A stretch of 39,531 nucleotides of DNA from Candidatus Parcubacteria bacterium (lineage in GTDB: Bacteria; Patescibacteriota; Minisyncoccia; Phycocordibacterales; SBAW01): assembly GCA_014379165.1 (NCBI GenBank), contig JACMMG010000015.1, positions 1-39,531 on the forward strand. Reading direction: 5' to 3'. This document shows positions 1-8,376 of this stretch, piece after piece. The notes beneath the pieces were generated by a model, which had not been told where the DNA came from, did no database searches, and saw only the letters and a program-made list of their open reading frames with translations. Position numbers and translations under genes: made by a program. Each line of letters begins with the position of its first letter. The stretch's first letter is position 1.

Positions 1-274
1 CTCGTATGGCAAGATTGTCTCTGCCATTTTTGCAGTAGGCTTCAAATGCCTCCCGGGAGAAGATGTTCATGTTGCAAGCGATTGCTGCCGCATGAAAAGT
101 GCCTATTGCCTCCCCAAACGTTTCCTTGAGGCGTAATCTGCCTACCTTAAGGCGAAAAAGAAGGTTTTCTTGCGTTTGTGGCGGGCCCTCTTCCAGTTCT
201 GCCGGGTAACGTTGTTGGAGAAATTGTCCCAGTTCTTGCATTTCTGCAGGGGTGAGTCCACTGTGCACATTCAT
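1..274 (-). CDS. Hypothetical protein, 3' end outside window
   Basis: An open frame runs from an ATG at 274 leftwards off the window edge (91 codons visible, beginning MNVHSGLTPAEMQELGQFLQ). An AAGGGGA Shine-Dalgarno sits 7 nt before this ATG. A second in-frame ATG at 298 has no such site, so 274 is preferred. The visible part is mostly charged and helical, with no signal peptide or membrane segment. I do not recognise a family. A strong SD is unusual for this genome's core genes, which suggests an accessory gene. Confidence 0.65.
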   Translation of the reverse strand, partial: MNVHSGLTPAEMQELGQFLQQRYPAELEEGPPQTQENLLFRLKVGRLRLKETFGEAIGTFHAAAIACNMNIFSREAFEAYCKNGRDNLAIR

Positions 275-396
275 AGCAAATCCCCTTTTTCTCATACTCG
301 ATTGAGATCTGTCCGCTTCTACTAAAACTTTAGCACGTCGAAAGAGGTAAATCATCGACCGACTTGCCAAACTGCGGTATAGTGGCAGTGAATCTT

Positions 397-430
397 CTAA
401 AAATAAAAAACCCCGCCAGAAGGCGTGGTT
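397..430 (-). terminator. Rho-independent terminator of the 454-702 gene
   Basis: On the minus strand the stem AACC-A-CGCC / GGCG-G-GGTT (one mismatch, 4-nt loop) is followed by a run of six T then ATTTTT. It lies just after the stop of the small gene at 454-702. Confidence 0.8.
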
Positions 431-453
431 AAACCTCGATTGGAGTCACCGCA

Positions 454-702
454 TTACTTCATTAGGCTCCACCGTCTGCTTCTTTCAGAAGTTACAGAAA
501 CCTCTTTGTTTTGCTGAGCCAAACGTTGAAGGGACTCAATCACGAGCCTTTCAATGCGGAAGAAAGAAGCATTTACGAACCACCCCTTTTTACGCAGGGG
601 ATACTCGATGAGGTAGGCAATTTGCAGGGCGGTCTGACCTTTTGGCTCCAGGACACCAAGAACGATTTCGTCGAGCGCCTTGTCTGAATGAGATTTCGGC
701 AT
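454..702 (-). CDS. Small winged-helix-like protein (82 aa), function unknown
   Basis: The 82-residue frame has a pattern typical of small winged-helix proteins. A helix around LDEIVLGVL is followed by TALQIAYLI. A possible recognition helix (RIERLVIESLQRLAQQ) comes next, then a wing-like stretch ending SRRWSLMK. This is a fold impression, not a family assignment. AAAGGG lies 8 nt before the ATG. The gene has its own promoter (735-762) and terminator (397-430), so it is monocistronic and independent of comM upstream. A transcription-regulator role is inferred only from the fold impression. Confidence 0.7.
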   Translation of the reverse strand: MPKSHSDKALDEIVLGVLEPKGQTALQIAYLIEYPLRKKGWFVNASFFRIERLVIESLQRLAQQNKEVSVTSERSRRWSLMK

Positions 703-734
703 CGTATGTACCCTTTGACTTTTACTCTGCGTCT

Positions 735-762
735 AGAATAGGGAAAGCAGGAGTAAAGTCAA
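735..762 (-). promoter_or_regulatory. Promoter of the 454-702 gene
   Basis: On the minus strand TTGACT (757-762) and TATTCT (735-740) are separated by 16 nt. Both match sigma-70 boxes at 5 of 6 positions, and they lie just outside the comM stop codon. Confidence 0.6.
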
Positions 763-769
763 TCGCGGC

Positions 770-2353
770 TCAACTCTTACGTTCCCTATATTGGAGTGCC
801 TCGAGAATATGAGACTCTTCGATGCTTTCTGACCCATCGAGGTCCGCTATAGTGCGCGCAACTTTTATAACGCGGTGGAATGCTCGCGGAGAAAGATTTA
901 GGCGTTCCCCCGCTTTTTCTAGGGTCAAGCGTACCGGAATACCAAGCGGTACTTTTTCTTCAAGCTCCCTTGGCGAGAGGTCGCTGTTTGTTTTGCCTGA
1001 CGCACCAAATCGCCTTTCTTGCATCGCGCGCGCCGCAAGCACCTGTTTACGCGCCAAACCTGTTTCATCGAATTCAGTATTTCTTTTTCCAAGTTCACCG
1101 AGCTCAATCGGCCCCATGACAGCCCAGAGGTCTATACGGTCAGCAATTGGCCCCGACATTTTTCTGCGATATCGCTCAAGATTTGAAGGCGAGCATGTGC
1201 ATGCGATAACCGGGTGGCCCCAATTGCCGCAGGGGCACGGGTTCATAGCGGCAACAAGCGTAAAGCGTGCCGGAAACAAAGCGCTTCCTTTTGCCCGTGC
1301 AACGGAAATAACGCGGTCTTCCATCGGCTGACGCAGCGCCTCAATAACGCGCCGGTCAAACTCGGGGAACTCATCCATAAATAAGACACCACGATGCGCG
1401 AGTGTCGCTTCACCAGGACGTACTGCAGTTCCACCACCGACAATTGAAACGTACGAAGCGGTGTGGTGGGGCGAGCGCATGGGAGCGGTCGTCATGATTT
1501 CTCCGCGCAATACTCCGGCAATAGAATGAATACTGTTTACTTCAAGCACTTCATCAAATGACAGTGGGGGCAAAATTGACGCCAGGGCGCGAGCAAGCAT
1601 TGTCTTTCCGGTGCCCGGAGGTCCCGAAAGCCCAAGATTGTGTCCACCCGCAGCAGCGATCAGTGCCGCGCGTTTTGCATTTGCTTGGCCGCGAATGTCT
1701 TCAAATGCGAACTGCGAATCTCCAAAATCAGTGATAAGTTCGGTTTGCTGCGCTGGTGTAAGTGGTGAGACTTCTTTTTTACCCGACGCTTTGGTCGGGC
1801 TTCCGTCCCCTGAAGCAGAGTTTCGAGGCGGCTTTTTTATATTCAAAAAATTAACGACCTCTTGGAGCGTCTGTGCGCCGTAGATTTCTATACCTGGCAC
1901 AAGTGCGGCTTCGCGCTCATTTTCTTTCGGTACGAATACCGCCCGCTTCCCTTTCTTTTTTGCTTCAGCAACAAGTGGCAAGATACCACGTACGCCTCGT
2001 AGCTGCCCGTCTAGCGATAGTTCGCCGACAAAAAGATACGGCTCCGGATCAAATCGAATATCATCTGCCGCCAAAAGATATGAAAGCGCTATAGGGAGAT
2101 CGAGCATCGGCCCCTCTTTACGCATATCGGCAGGGGCAAGAGAGATGACGATTTTCTGATTGCGACTCTTGGGTGATTCAAAACCTGCATGCTTGATCGC
2201 ACTTGCTACTCTGTCGCGCGATTCTTCAACGGCTTTGTCGGGAAGGCCGACAATAGTAAAGGCGTGCAGGCCACGTGAAAGATCCGTCTCTACCGAGACG
2301 ATATATGGAGTCAAAAAAGATGTCTGCGCTCCGTAAACACGGGCGTAGTTCAT
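770..2353 (-). CDS. comM: ComM/YifB-family Mg-chelatase-like AAA+ ATPase
   Basis: ComM is an AAA+ helicase that drives branch migration of recombination intermediates during natural transformation. The start is taken at the ATG at 2353 (MNYARVYGAQTS); a longer in-frame extension to 2422 is possible but unlike the family. The order is an N-terminal ChlI-type domain (about residues 1-170), a low-complexity linker, an AAA+ core with Walker A GPPGTGKT (244-251) and Walker B LFMDEF (about 324), a Cys cluster NPCPCGNW (about 372) and a C-terminal ChlI_C-type helical region. At 527 aa it is of normal family length. The linker is encoded by DNA containing the palindrome CCCGAC-GCTTTG-GTCGGG (1782-1799). 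No SD precedes the start. It lies downstream of the DksA-like gene on the same strand. Confidence 0.93.
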   Translation of the reverse strand: MNYARVYGAQTSFLTPYIVSVETDLSRGLHAFTIVGLPDKAVEESRDRVASAIKHAGFESPKSRNQKIVISLAPADMRKEGPMLDLPIALSYLLAADDIRFDPEPYLFVGELSLDGQLRGVRGILPLVAEAKKKGKRAVFVPKENEREAALVPGIEIYGAQTLQEVVNFLNIKKPPRNSASGDGSPTKASGKKEVSPLTPAQQTELITDFGDSQFAFEDIRGQANAKRAALIAAAGGHNLGLSGPPGTGKTMLARALASILPPLSFDEVLEVNSIHSIAGVLRGEIMTTAPMRSPHHTASYVSIVGGGTAVRPGEATLAHRGVLFMDEFPEFDRRVIEALRQPMEDRVISVARAKGSALFPARFTLVAAMNPCPCGNWGHPVIACTCSPSNLERYRRKMSGPIADRIDLWAVMGPIELGELGKRNTEFDETGLARKQVLAARAMQERRFGASGKTNSDLSPRELEEKVPLGIPVRLTLEKAGERLNLSPRAFHRVIKVARTIADLDGSESIEESHILEALQYRERKS

Positions 2354-2434
2354 GGCGGAAATCTGAAGGTGAGTAAAAAGCCGCCGGTTTCCCCTAAACT
2401 TCTGAAGTCGGGCGTCCGGCAAAGCCGGATTAGC

Positions 2435-2791
2435 CTACATGTGGGCCTTGCAAGTTCGCGCTGCCGGGTCTGCCTCCAGTCGAGCTTCTTCAATAGGTTC
2501 CCCTCCTATTTCGCACACACCATACTGCCCATTTGAAATTTTATCAAGCGCCGTTTTTATTTCGTTGTACCGCACTTCGAGCGTGTCGTTTATCGCGCGA
2601 TTCTGCGTATACTCCTCAAGTTTGTCTGCCGCCTCGTTAGCGTCGGCCATCGGCGTTGCCGTATCCATCTTTGTTTCCTTTGCTTCCCAATCTGCAGGGT
2701 TCTCAGGATTTTGAGTGCCTACCGATTTCAATTCTGTTTCCACGCTTTTGAATTCTGCTTCCAACTTCTCTTTAAAGTGTTCTGTATTCAT
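2435..2791 (-). CDS. DksA/TraR-type zinc-finger-like protein with degenerate zinc site
   Basis: The C-terminus (YGVCEIGGEPIEEARLEADP, then AARTCKAHM) is the DksA/TraR C4 finger signature, preceded by a long helical N-terminal half. The family binds the RNA polymerase secondary channel and modulates initiation. In this copy the usual CxxC...CxxC is C93-x2-G96 ... C114-x2-H117. One Cys is lost to Gly and one ligand is His, so zinc binding is probably weakened or absent. The 118-aa length is normal for the short members. No SD is visible. It is followed by comM on the same strand after about 80 nt. Confidence 0.85.
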   Translation of the reverse strand: MNTEHFKEKLEAEFKSVETELKSVGTQNPENPADWEAKETKMDTATPMADANEAADKLEEYTQNRAINDTLEVRYNEIKTALDKISNGQYGVCEIGGEPIEEARLEADPAARTCKAHM

Positions 2792-2950
2792 ATGAAAGCT
2801 TTATAATCTAGTGAAGTGAGTGAATAAGAGTGTGCTTTTTGCCGTTGCTGGCTCGGAAAAGAAAGTATACTTTCTTTTCTCTCGCTCAGCTAGGCAATAA
2901 AAGTTTACTTTTAATTCCGAGCGAACGACGATTATATAATCCGTAGGATT
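2792..2950. repeat. Nested inverted-repeat intergenic element
   Basis: This 159-nt gap holds three nested palindromes. A perfect 24-bp palindrome (2856-2879, centre AGTATACT) and a smaller hairpin AAAAGT-TT-ACTTTT (2899-2912) are both enclosed by outer arms GCTCGGAA (2851-2858) and TTCCGAGC (2915-2922). The left outer arm overlaps the first palindrome by three bases. The whole could fold as a three-way junction. It separates the stop of the 2951 gene from the DksA-like start and could act as terminator, processing site or a small mobile palindrome. Confidence 0.6.
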
Positions 2951-4168
2951 CTATATACTAACAGGAGCGCTCTCGAAGCGCGAGATAACCTCGCGCAGCG
3001 TGTATTCGTTGGTAGTTATCACAATCGTGCTGCGGTCAAGAAATGTCCAAAGCAAAAGTACATCACCGTTTTCGTTCAATATCGCGCGTGCGTCATGATT
3101 TTCCACAACGCTGTCACTAAATTTTGTCGGCACCACTCGCACCGGTGTAGTGCTTGCAGTTGAAGTCGCAATATTTTCTTCAGGAATGCGAGCTCGTGGT
3201 GTGCGCGTAAAAAATGGAGCAAGGTCGTACTGCATGGTTGATTCCCATTTCAACATACCGGAATAGGCTTGTTGGTACGAGTCGACTCGAAGTACAAGAA
3301 ATGGCTGATTACCATCAAAAGAATGAATGCCGAGTAGGTATGGTTCTGGCATTATCGTGCGCGCGAGCGATTGCGGGAGCAACAGCGAAAGAATGGAAAG
3401 GAATTGACCGCTATCGATCGGACTGTACGTCGCTTCTCCATTTGTGCCAGTAGACGCTTGTGCCAAATATATTCGCTCAATGAGCCCGAGCGAAAGACTG
3501 AGACTGTCGCGCTCTGCTTGAAGAATATTCATTACTGCACCTTTTGATAAGTCGGCGGGGCGTATTGCGATACTTTTAGTTTCATCAACGATAATAAAAG
3601 GTGCCTGAGAAGCATTTTGCAGCGGGTCTAGCGGCCGCGTCTTAAGATATACGAAATAAAAAATCCCTGCTGCCAGCGTAAAAAATAAAATCCCTACCAG
3701 GACCATGCCAGTACGAAGAAGCCATTTCTTTATTGATGATTCTCCGCGCGGTGAAGCAGGAGCCTCGACAGGTTTTTTCGAGCGTCGTGCTGCCTCAGCA
3801 GCAGCTATCGAAACGACGGAAATATTTTTTTGTCCAACTACTTTTTCGATATCACCTTGATACGTTTCTATAGGTCGTACGAACGATTCTTCTTTTGGAG
3901 GCTGCACGGCGGGCTGTCTTGAAATAGATCCTTCTTGCTCAACCGGTCGTAAGGTAGCGTTTTGTTCCGACTCAAGAAGCGCTCCGGCGTTAATACGCTG
4001 TGCATTTGCAGGATCGTGAACCTCCTTTTTTGGTAGGAGGATTTTATCCAGGTCAATACCCGTATTTCCGCCTGTCTGTCCAGTGGGCTGGGTAGGCAGA
4101 ATCCCCGCATCCTGCGGTTTAGAATTCTTTGCGGGGTCTTGGGGGTTGTTCTTGTCTTCCTGTGGCAT
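2951..4168 (-). CDS. Single-pass membrane protein with proline/charge-rich cytoplasmic tail
   Basis: About 150 residues rich in Pro, Gln and charged residues precede one clear membrane segment (about residues 153-175, around GMVLVGILFFTLAAGIFYFV). An extracytoplasmic domain of about 230 residues follows, with no recognised motif. The start is placed at the ATG at 4168; a TTG at 4216 would extend it by 16 residues. Either way it overlaps the 3' end of pnp by 50-100 nt, so it is read from the pnp transcript. I do not recognise a family. A cell-surface or sensor role is only a guess. Confidence 0.8.
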   Translation of the reverse strand: MPQEDKNNPQDPAKNSKPQDAGILPTQPTGQTGGNTGIDLDKILLPKKEVHDPANAQRINAGALLESEQNATLRPVEQEGSISRQPAVQPPKEESFVRPIETYQGDIEKVVGQKNISVVSIAAAEAARRSKKPVEAPASPRGESSIKKWLLRTGMVLVGILFFTLAAGIFYFVYLKTRPLDPLQNASQAPFIIVDETKSIAIRPADLSKGAVMNILQAERDSLSLSLGLIERIYLAQASTGTNGEATYSPIDSGQFLSILSLLLPQSLARTIMPEPYLLGIHSFDGNQPFLVLRVDSYQQAYSGMLKWESTMQYDLAPFFTRTPRARIPEENIATSTASTTPVRVVPTKFSDSVVENHDARAILNENGDVLLLWTFLDRSTIVITTNEYTLREVISRFESAPVSI

Positions 4169-6299
4169 TGGTTGTTGATGGCTTGAGGCCGCGGCGTGTG
4201 GCAAACTCGGGGTCAACCATTTTAATAGAAAGGTTGATACGGCCTTTTTCGTCGATCTCCTTTATCATAACTCGCACTTTGTCCCCGACCGCAACGGCAC
4301 TTCCTATCTTATCCACTCGAAACGGCGCAACTTCAGAAACATGCACGAGCCCTTCGGCATCTTTGCCTGGGCCAATGCGCACGAATGCGCCGAAGTCCAT
4401 GAGGCGCGTTACTTCTCCGTCATATGTCTCCCCTGCTTTGTACTCCTTCACGATAGCCTCGATCATTTCTTTTGCTTTCGCCGCGGTGCCGCCCTTGCCG
4501 GTGATGAATACAGAACCGTCATCCTCTATTGTGATGTCCTCAACGCCAGAAACATCTTTGATACCATTGATCGTTTTACCGCCACCGCCTATTACGAGGC
4601 CTATTTGTTCGGGTTTCACGCGCATGCTTATTATTTCCGGCGCGCGTGGGCTGATATTGGGGCGCGCCGCAGCGATCTCTTTTTCGATAACATCAAGTAT
4701 CTGCAAGCGCGCGGCTTTTGCCCCTGCGAGCGCTTCAACTAAAACGGGTACGGCAACGCCGTCGAGTTTTATATCCATTTGAATAGCAGTAATCCCCTGC
4801 CTCGTGCCGGCAACTTTAAAGTCCATGCCGCCAAATTCGTCTTCAGGACCTTGAATGTCGGTTAAAACACGGTAGTCATTACCGTGGGTCATAAGTCCCA
4901 TTGCAATACCGGCAACAGGGCGCGTAATCGGCACGCCGCCGTCCATGAGTGCAAGTGTCGCTGCGCACGTTGAGCCCATCGATGTTGAACCATTACTTGC
5001 AAGACATTCGGAAACGACGCGTATGGTGTAGGGAAAATCTGCAGCGGCTGGTAAAACCGGCTCAAGTGCTTTTTCCGCTAAGGCGCCATGGCCGATCATG
5101 CGGCGGTTAAGTCCGCCCATGCGTCCTGTTTCGCCGGCCGAATATGGCGGGAAGTTGTAATGATGCATGAAGCGTTTCTTTCCTTCCTGACTTTCCATCG
5201 TATCAATAAGCTGCGAGTCGCCAGGACCTCCGAGTGTGAGCGCTGAAAAGACATGTGTACCTCCGCGATAGAAAATTCCCGAGCCATGGAGAATTTCGGA
5301 AACGCCGCCAGCTTTTGCGTAAAGCGGGCGCACTTCGTTAAATGCACGGCTGTCTGCACGCTTATTGTCTTCCACTGCGCCGCGATGGATTTCTTCGTCG
5401 ACTTTATCTTCGAAAAATCGTTTTGCGATCGAAGATTTCATTTCTTTTAATTCTTCCATTTCGGCCACGCGCATCATCCATGCATCAGAAAGTTCATATA
5501 TTGCATCTTTGCTTGGTTTTCCGCAGAAAACCGCCGCGTTCAATTTTCCTGCAAACTCGGTTTGGAAAAGATTGGTAAGTGCGGAAGGTACTTCTGGTTT
5601 TTCTGCTGAGCGTTTTTCTTTTCCGATCTCTGCAATTATTTTTTTCTGCCACGCTAAAATTTTATTGTGTTCTTCTACTGCACGCGCAAATCCGTTTGCT
5701 ACGTCTTCTTCAGACGCTTCACTGCCCGCGACCTCGATCATGTTTATTGTTCCATCTTTGCCGCATGCCAAAACATCGAGCGAAGATTTTTCGCGCTGCG
5801 CATATGTTGGGTTTATCACTACTTCGCCGTCAATGTTTCCAATGCGCACTGCTGCAACTGGACCACCCCACGGAATATCGGATGTTGAGAGTGCAAGCGA
5901 TGCCGCGTTAACCGCGATCGCATCAGGATCTTCTTCGTCGAGCGCCAAGACAGTAATGATGACTTGTACTTCGTTGCGAATATATTGTGGAAATAGTGGA
6001 CGTATCGTGCGGTCAACAACGCGACCGGAAAGTATCGCTTGCTCGGAGGGCCGGCCTTCGCGCCGCATAAATCGTGAACCTAAAATTGCGCCCGCGGCAT
6101 AGAAGCGCTCTTCGTAATCAACAGTGAGCGGAAAATAATCTATTTCGTCGCGGGTTTTTGCGCTCATCACTGCGGTTGCGAGTACTGCAGTATTGCCGTA
6201 ACGCAAGATGACCGAGCCGTCGGCTTGTTCGGCAAGGTCGGTGAACTCGGCGATCATTTTTTTGCCGCCGATCTCTGTCTCAAAACTTTTGCTTTGCAT
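4119..6299 (-). CDS. pnp: Polyribonucleotide nucleotidyltransferase (PNPase)
   Basis: PNPase is a 3'-5' phosphorolytic exoribonuclease and a main RNA-decay enzyme. All parts are visible in 726 aa: a first RNase PH domain (from residue 8, with GSRFMRREGRPSE), a helical linker, a second RNase PH domain (with SMGSTCAATLALMDGG and DFKVAGT), a KH domain (VIGGGGKTINGIKDVSG) and an S1 domain (YDGEVTRLMDFGAFV ... EGLVHVSEV). The start at 6299 lacks an SD. A long hairpin lies 30 nt upstream in the leader (6329-6376). It is separated from rpsO, its usual neighbour, by the NYN gene and an inserted plus-strand cassette. Confidence 0.97.
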   Translation of the reverse strand: MQSKSFETEIGGKKMIAEFTDLAEQADGSVILRYGNTAVLATAVMSAKTRDEIDYFPLTVDYEERFYAAGAILGSRFMRREGRPSEQAILSGRVVDRTIRPLFPQYIRNEVQVIITVLALDEEDPDAIAVNAASLALSTSDIPWGGPVAAVRIGNIDGEVVINPTYAQREKSSLDVLACGKDGTINMIEVAGSEASEEDVANGFARAVEEHNKILAWQKKIIAEIGKEKRSAEKPEVPSALTNLFQTEFAGKLNAAVFCGKPSKDAIYELSDAWMMRVAEMEELKEMKSSIAKRFFEDKVDEEIHRGAVEDNKRADSRAFNEVRPLYAKAGGVSEILHGSGIFYRGGTHVFSALTLGGPGDSQLIDTMESQEGKKRFMHHYNFPPYSAGETGRMGGLNRRMIGHGALAEKALEPVLPAAADFPYTIRVVSECLASNGSTSMGSTCAATLALMDGGVPITRPVAGIAMGLMTHGNDYRVLTDIQGPEDEFGGMDFKVAGTRQGITAIQMDIKLDGVAVPVLVEALAGAKAARLQILDVIEKEIAAARPNISPRAPEIISMRVKPEQIGLVIGGGGKTINGIKDVSGVEDITIEDDGSVFITGKGGTAAKAKEMIEAIVKEYKAGETYDGEVTRLMDFGAFVRIGPGKDAEGLVHVSEVAPFRVDKIGSAVAVGDKVRVMIKEIDEKGRINLSIKMVDPEFATRRGLKPSTTNATGRQEQPPRPRKEF

Positions 6300-6328
6300 A
6301 ATGGGCCTATTGTTAGACCCTCGAATTT

Positions 6329-6376
6329 TAGGTCACAAACCTGGTATTTCGGCTTCGCCGAGGGTTTGCTGGCCTA
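6329..6376 (-). promoter_or_regulatory. Long hairpin in the pnp 5' leader
   Basis: The arms TAGGTCACAAACC (6329-6341) and GGTTTGCTGGCCTA (6363-6376) pair with one G/T wobble and one bulge. They enclose a second stem, TCGGC-TTC-GCCGA (6349-6361). The structure ends 30 nt before the pnp start codon. Known precedent: enterobacterial pnp leaders carry a hairpin used for PNPase autocontrol; that this one works the same way is inferred. Confidence 0.6.
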
Positions 6377-6424
6377 CCTATTCAAGGGCCGGTTACTAAT
6401 AGAGAAAATATATCAAAAAAGCCC

Positions 6425-6452
6425 CTATTACGCCATATTTGGGAAGCGTCAA
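6425..6452 (-). promoter_or_regulatory. Possible pnp promoter
   Basis: On the minus strand TTGACG (6447-6452) is followed after 16 nt by TAATAG (6425-6430). It lies upstream of the leader hairpin and diverges from the promoter at 6461-6490. The -10 match is weak. Confidence 0.35.
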
Positions 6453-6460
6453 GAACTGAC

Positions 6461-6490
6461 TTGACACAAGCCTAACTGATATGGTATAAT
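6461..6490 (+). promoter_or_regulatory. Consensus sigma-70 promoter of the 6552-7520 cassette
   Basis: Perfect TTGACA (6461-6466) and perfect TATAAT (6485-6490), spacer 18 nt. The 5' leader contains GCCTA...TAGGGC arms (6504-6524) before a strong AGGAGGG SD. Confidence 0.85.
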
Positions 6491-6551
6491 AGACAGGAAT
6501 GCACGCCTAAAGGACTATCCTAGGGCGAATAATTGAAAAGGAGGGCAAAAA

Positions 6552-7520
6552 TTGAGATATACCTTCTATACAAGCATCCTTCTGCTGGTGGCGCTTGCCG
6601 CTGGCTTTGGGATGAGCCGCCTCACTCAGCCGGCCTCTTTCGAGTTGGCATTGGCTGAGGCGGAGATGAAAGAGGCCGATCCGCAGCTTGCTGCGGCTCT
6701 GGCACAATACCCCGAGGCAACTCGGCGGGTGCTCACAATTTACGGGCACACGCAGGAGTTCCAGGAGGTATTGCATTGGTATGGGCACAATCAAGTCGTG
6801 CCCATCATCAACAAGTGCCTTGCCGGGGGTGGCGACACGCTTATCGAGCTTGGCAACGACCTCGATGAGCTAATCGATGCGGCGTGGAACTGGCGCAAGC
6901 CGGAACTCACAGCATTCGATCCCGTACAGTGCGGTTGGCGAGCGATCGTTCTGACGCACGAAACCGGGAACGACTTTCTTGGGCAGTTCGTTATTGACCA
7001 TGAAAGCGGTAACGCCATGCGTCGCCCCAGCAACTCCATGCTCGCGGTGGTTAAGGGTCTGACCATTAGTGGGCTTCAAAAACTCGAGGAGCGTTTCATC
7101 TTGGGTGAAAGCCCGACGCTCACCGAGTGGGGTATGGGGGCGCTTGACCTCGCGATAATTGGCGCGGCTGGAAAGTCGGTTGCGGTGATCGTAAAGGGAG
7201 GGCTCGCCAAGAAGGCTCTTCCCCGCACTCTCGTGGGCCGCTTTGCAGCAGCCAATCGTGGGGTGCTCACGGTCGCCAAGGCCTATGCGCCGACACTCGC
7301 AAAGTACGGAACGATTGTGGGGGTGGGATACTTGGCGATCTATCATCCCGCAATCATTACTGGATGGGCAGGGACAATCGCTGAAGTGCTCGGCTTTGAC
7401 CCCCTCCTCATCCAGACGTTGGTCTGGGGGGCGATTCTCTTTGTTCCCGTCTGGCTTATCCTCAGCATAATCTCCCCTTTCATCTGGCTTTTCCGGATCG
7501 GAAGGGGAATAACGAGGTGA
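6552..7520 (+). CDS. Exported or membrane protein of unknown function (322 aa)
   Basis: The start is a TTG at 6552, chosen because AGGAGGG lies 6 nt upstream; the encoded N-terminus is a hydrophobic signal or anchor (FYTSILLLVALAAGFGM). The body is helical, with a conserved-looking stretch around HETGNDFLGQFVIDHESGNA. The C-terminal third has two or three hydrophobic spans (around GTIVGVGYLAIYHPAIITGW and LVWGAILFVPVWLILSIISP). No family recognised. It lies on the plus strand between minus-strand core genes (pnp and the NYN gene) and carries its own promoter, SD and terminator. Its GC content and codon choice look higher-GC than its neighbours. An accessory, possibly transferred, cassette is inferred. 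Confidence 0.85.
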   Translation: MRYTFYTSILLLVALAAGFGMSRLTQPASFELALAEAEMKEADPQLAAALAQYPEATRRVLTIYGHTQEFQEVLHWYGHNQVVPIINKCLAGGGDTLIELGNDLDELIDAAWNWRKPELTAFDPVQCGWRAIVLTHETGNDFLGQFVIDHESGNAMRRPSNSMLAVVKGLTISGLQKLEERFILGESPTLTEWGMGALDLAIIGAAGKSVAVIVKGGLAKKALPRTLVGRFAAANRGVLTVAKAYAPTLAKYGTIVGVGYLAIYHPAIITGWAGTIAEVLGFDPLLIQTLVWGAILFVPVWLILSIISPFIWLFRIGRGITR

Positions 7521-7533
7521 CCAGACATGTTTC

Positions 7534-7572
7534 GATCGCCGGCGGGTAACACTGCCGGCGATCTTTCTTTTT
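7534..7572 (+). terminator. Rho-independent terminator of the 6552 cassette
   Basis: Perfect 10-bp stem GATCGCCGGC / GCCGGCGATC (7534-7543, 7554-7563), then TTTCTTTTT. Confidence 0.92.
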
Positions 7573-7584
7573 ATTAAACAATCT

Positions 7585-8250
7585 CTATTTTTCTGGCTCG
7601 GGCTCCCCTGACATGCTTATTGCCGGGTCTTCGCTGTCAGTGTCTTCAATGTGTGCCTCTGTATTTTCTGGGCTAGTATCGGCACTTTGCGAGCGGTCTT
7701 GCCCGCCACTAGTAAAGCCTGGTATCCAGCGTCCGCCGCCCCGATAACCAATAAGATATGCGCGCGGGTCGTCGCACATGTCGATAAAGTCGTCTGCTGC
7801 TTCGCGCAGAGTGCCTGCGGACGATTTGCCAAAGGCAATAACTTCAACCTGGCACCCTTCGGTAAATCGCAAATACTCAACAAGCGGCACGAAGTCGCCA
7901 TCGCCAGTTGCCAAAATTACCGTGTCGAGCTTGTTGGCCATCGCAATGGCATCTATCGCCATGCCGATGTCCCAGTCAGCTTTCTTTGCTCCTCCGGCAA
8001 AAACGCGGATATCTTTTATTTTTGTTTCGATGCCAATTTTATTGAGCGCTTCAAAGAAACTTTTTTCCTCTTCAGACTCGGTACGTATCACGTAGGCCAC
8101 TGCGCGAATGAGTTGGCGGCCTGCGAGTGCTTCTTTAACGACCGCGCCGAAATTTACTTTTGATTTATAGAGATTTTTAGCGGAATGATAGAGATTTTGC
8201 GTGTCTATAAAAATGCCGACGCGCTGGCCTTTATGTTTGATGATAGCCAT
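7585..8250 (-). CDS. NYN-domain (LabA/DUF88-like) protein, putative RNase
   Basis: NYN domains are PIN-like metal-dependent nucleases. The conserved acidic residues are visible: FIDTQNLYH near the N-terminus, ADWDIGMAIDAIAMAN in the middle and TVILATGDGDFVPLVEYL. The C-terminal 50 residues are acidic and low complexity and probably disordered. At 221 aa it is typical for the family. There is no SD before the ATG at 8250. It sits between rpsO and pnp on the same strand, a context that suggests ribosome-linked or RNA-decay work. The exact substrate is not deducible. Confidence 0.88.
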   Translation of the reverse strand: MAIIKHKGQRVGIFIDTQNLYHSAKNLYKSKVNFGAVVKEALAGRQLIRAVAYVIRTESEEEKSFFEALNKIGIETKIKDIRVFAGGAKKADWDIGMAIDAIAMANKLDTVILATGDGDFVPLVEYLRFTEGCQVEVIAFGKSSAGTLREAADDFIDMCDDPRAYLIGYRGGGRWIPGFTSGGQDRSQSADTSPENTEAHIEDTDSEDPAISMSGEPEPEK

Positions 8251-8376
8251 AAAAAATAACCAGAACTATTAACAATAAATACGACAGGTACGATTAAGAA
8301 CAAAATCGCCATACCTATCGTGCAAACTAAAGCAAGTATATCACATCGTACTTGTCGTACGTTTTGTACTTGTCGT

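Noticed and set aside
822..1331. Plus-strand ORFs inside comM and similar long antisense frames elsewhere (for example within pnp, tig, nusA)
   Set aside because: They are shadows of strongly supported genes, lack family features and have no independent start signals.
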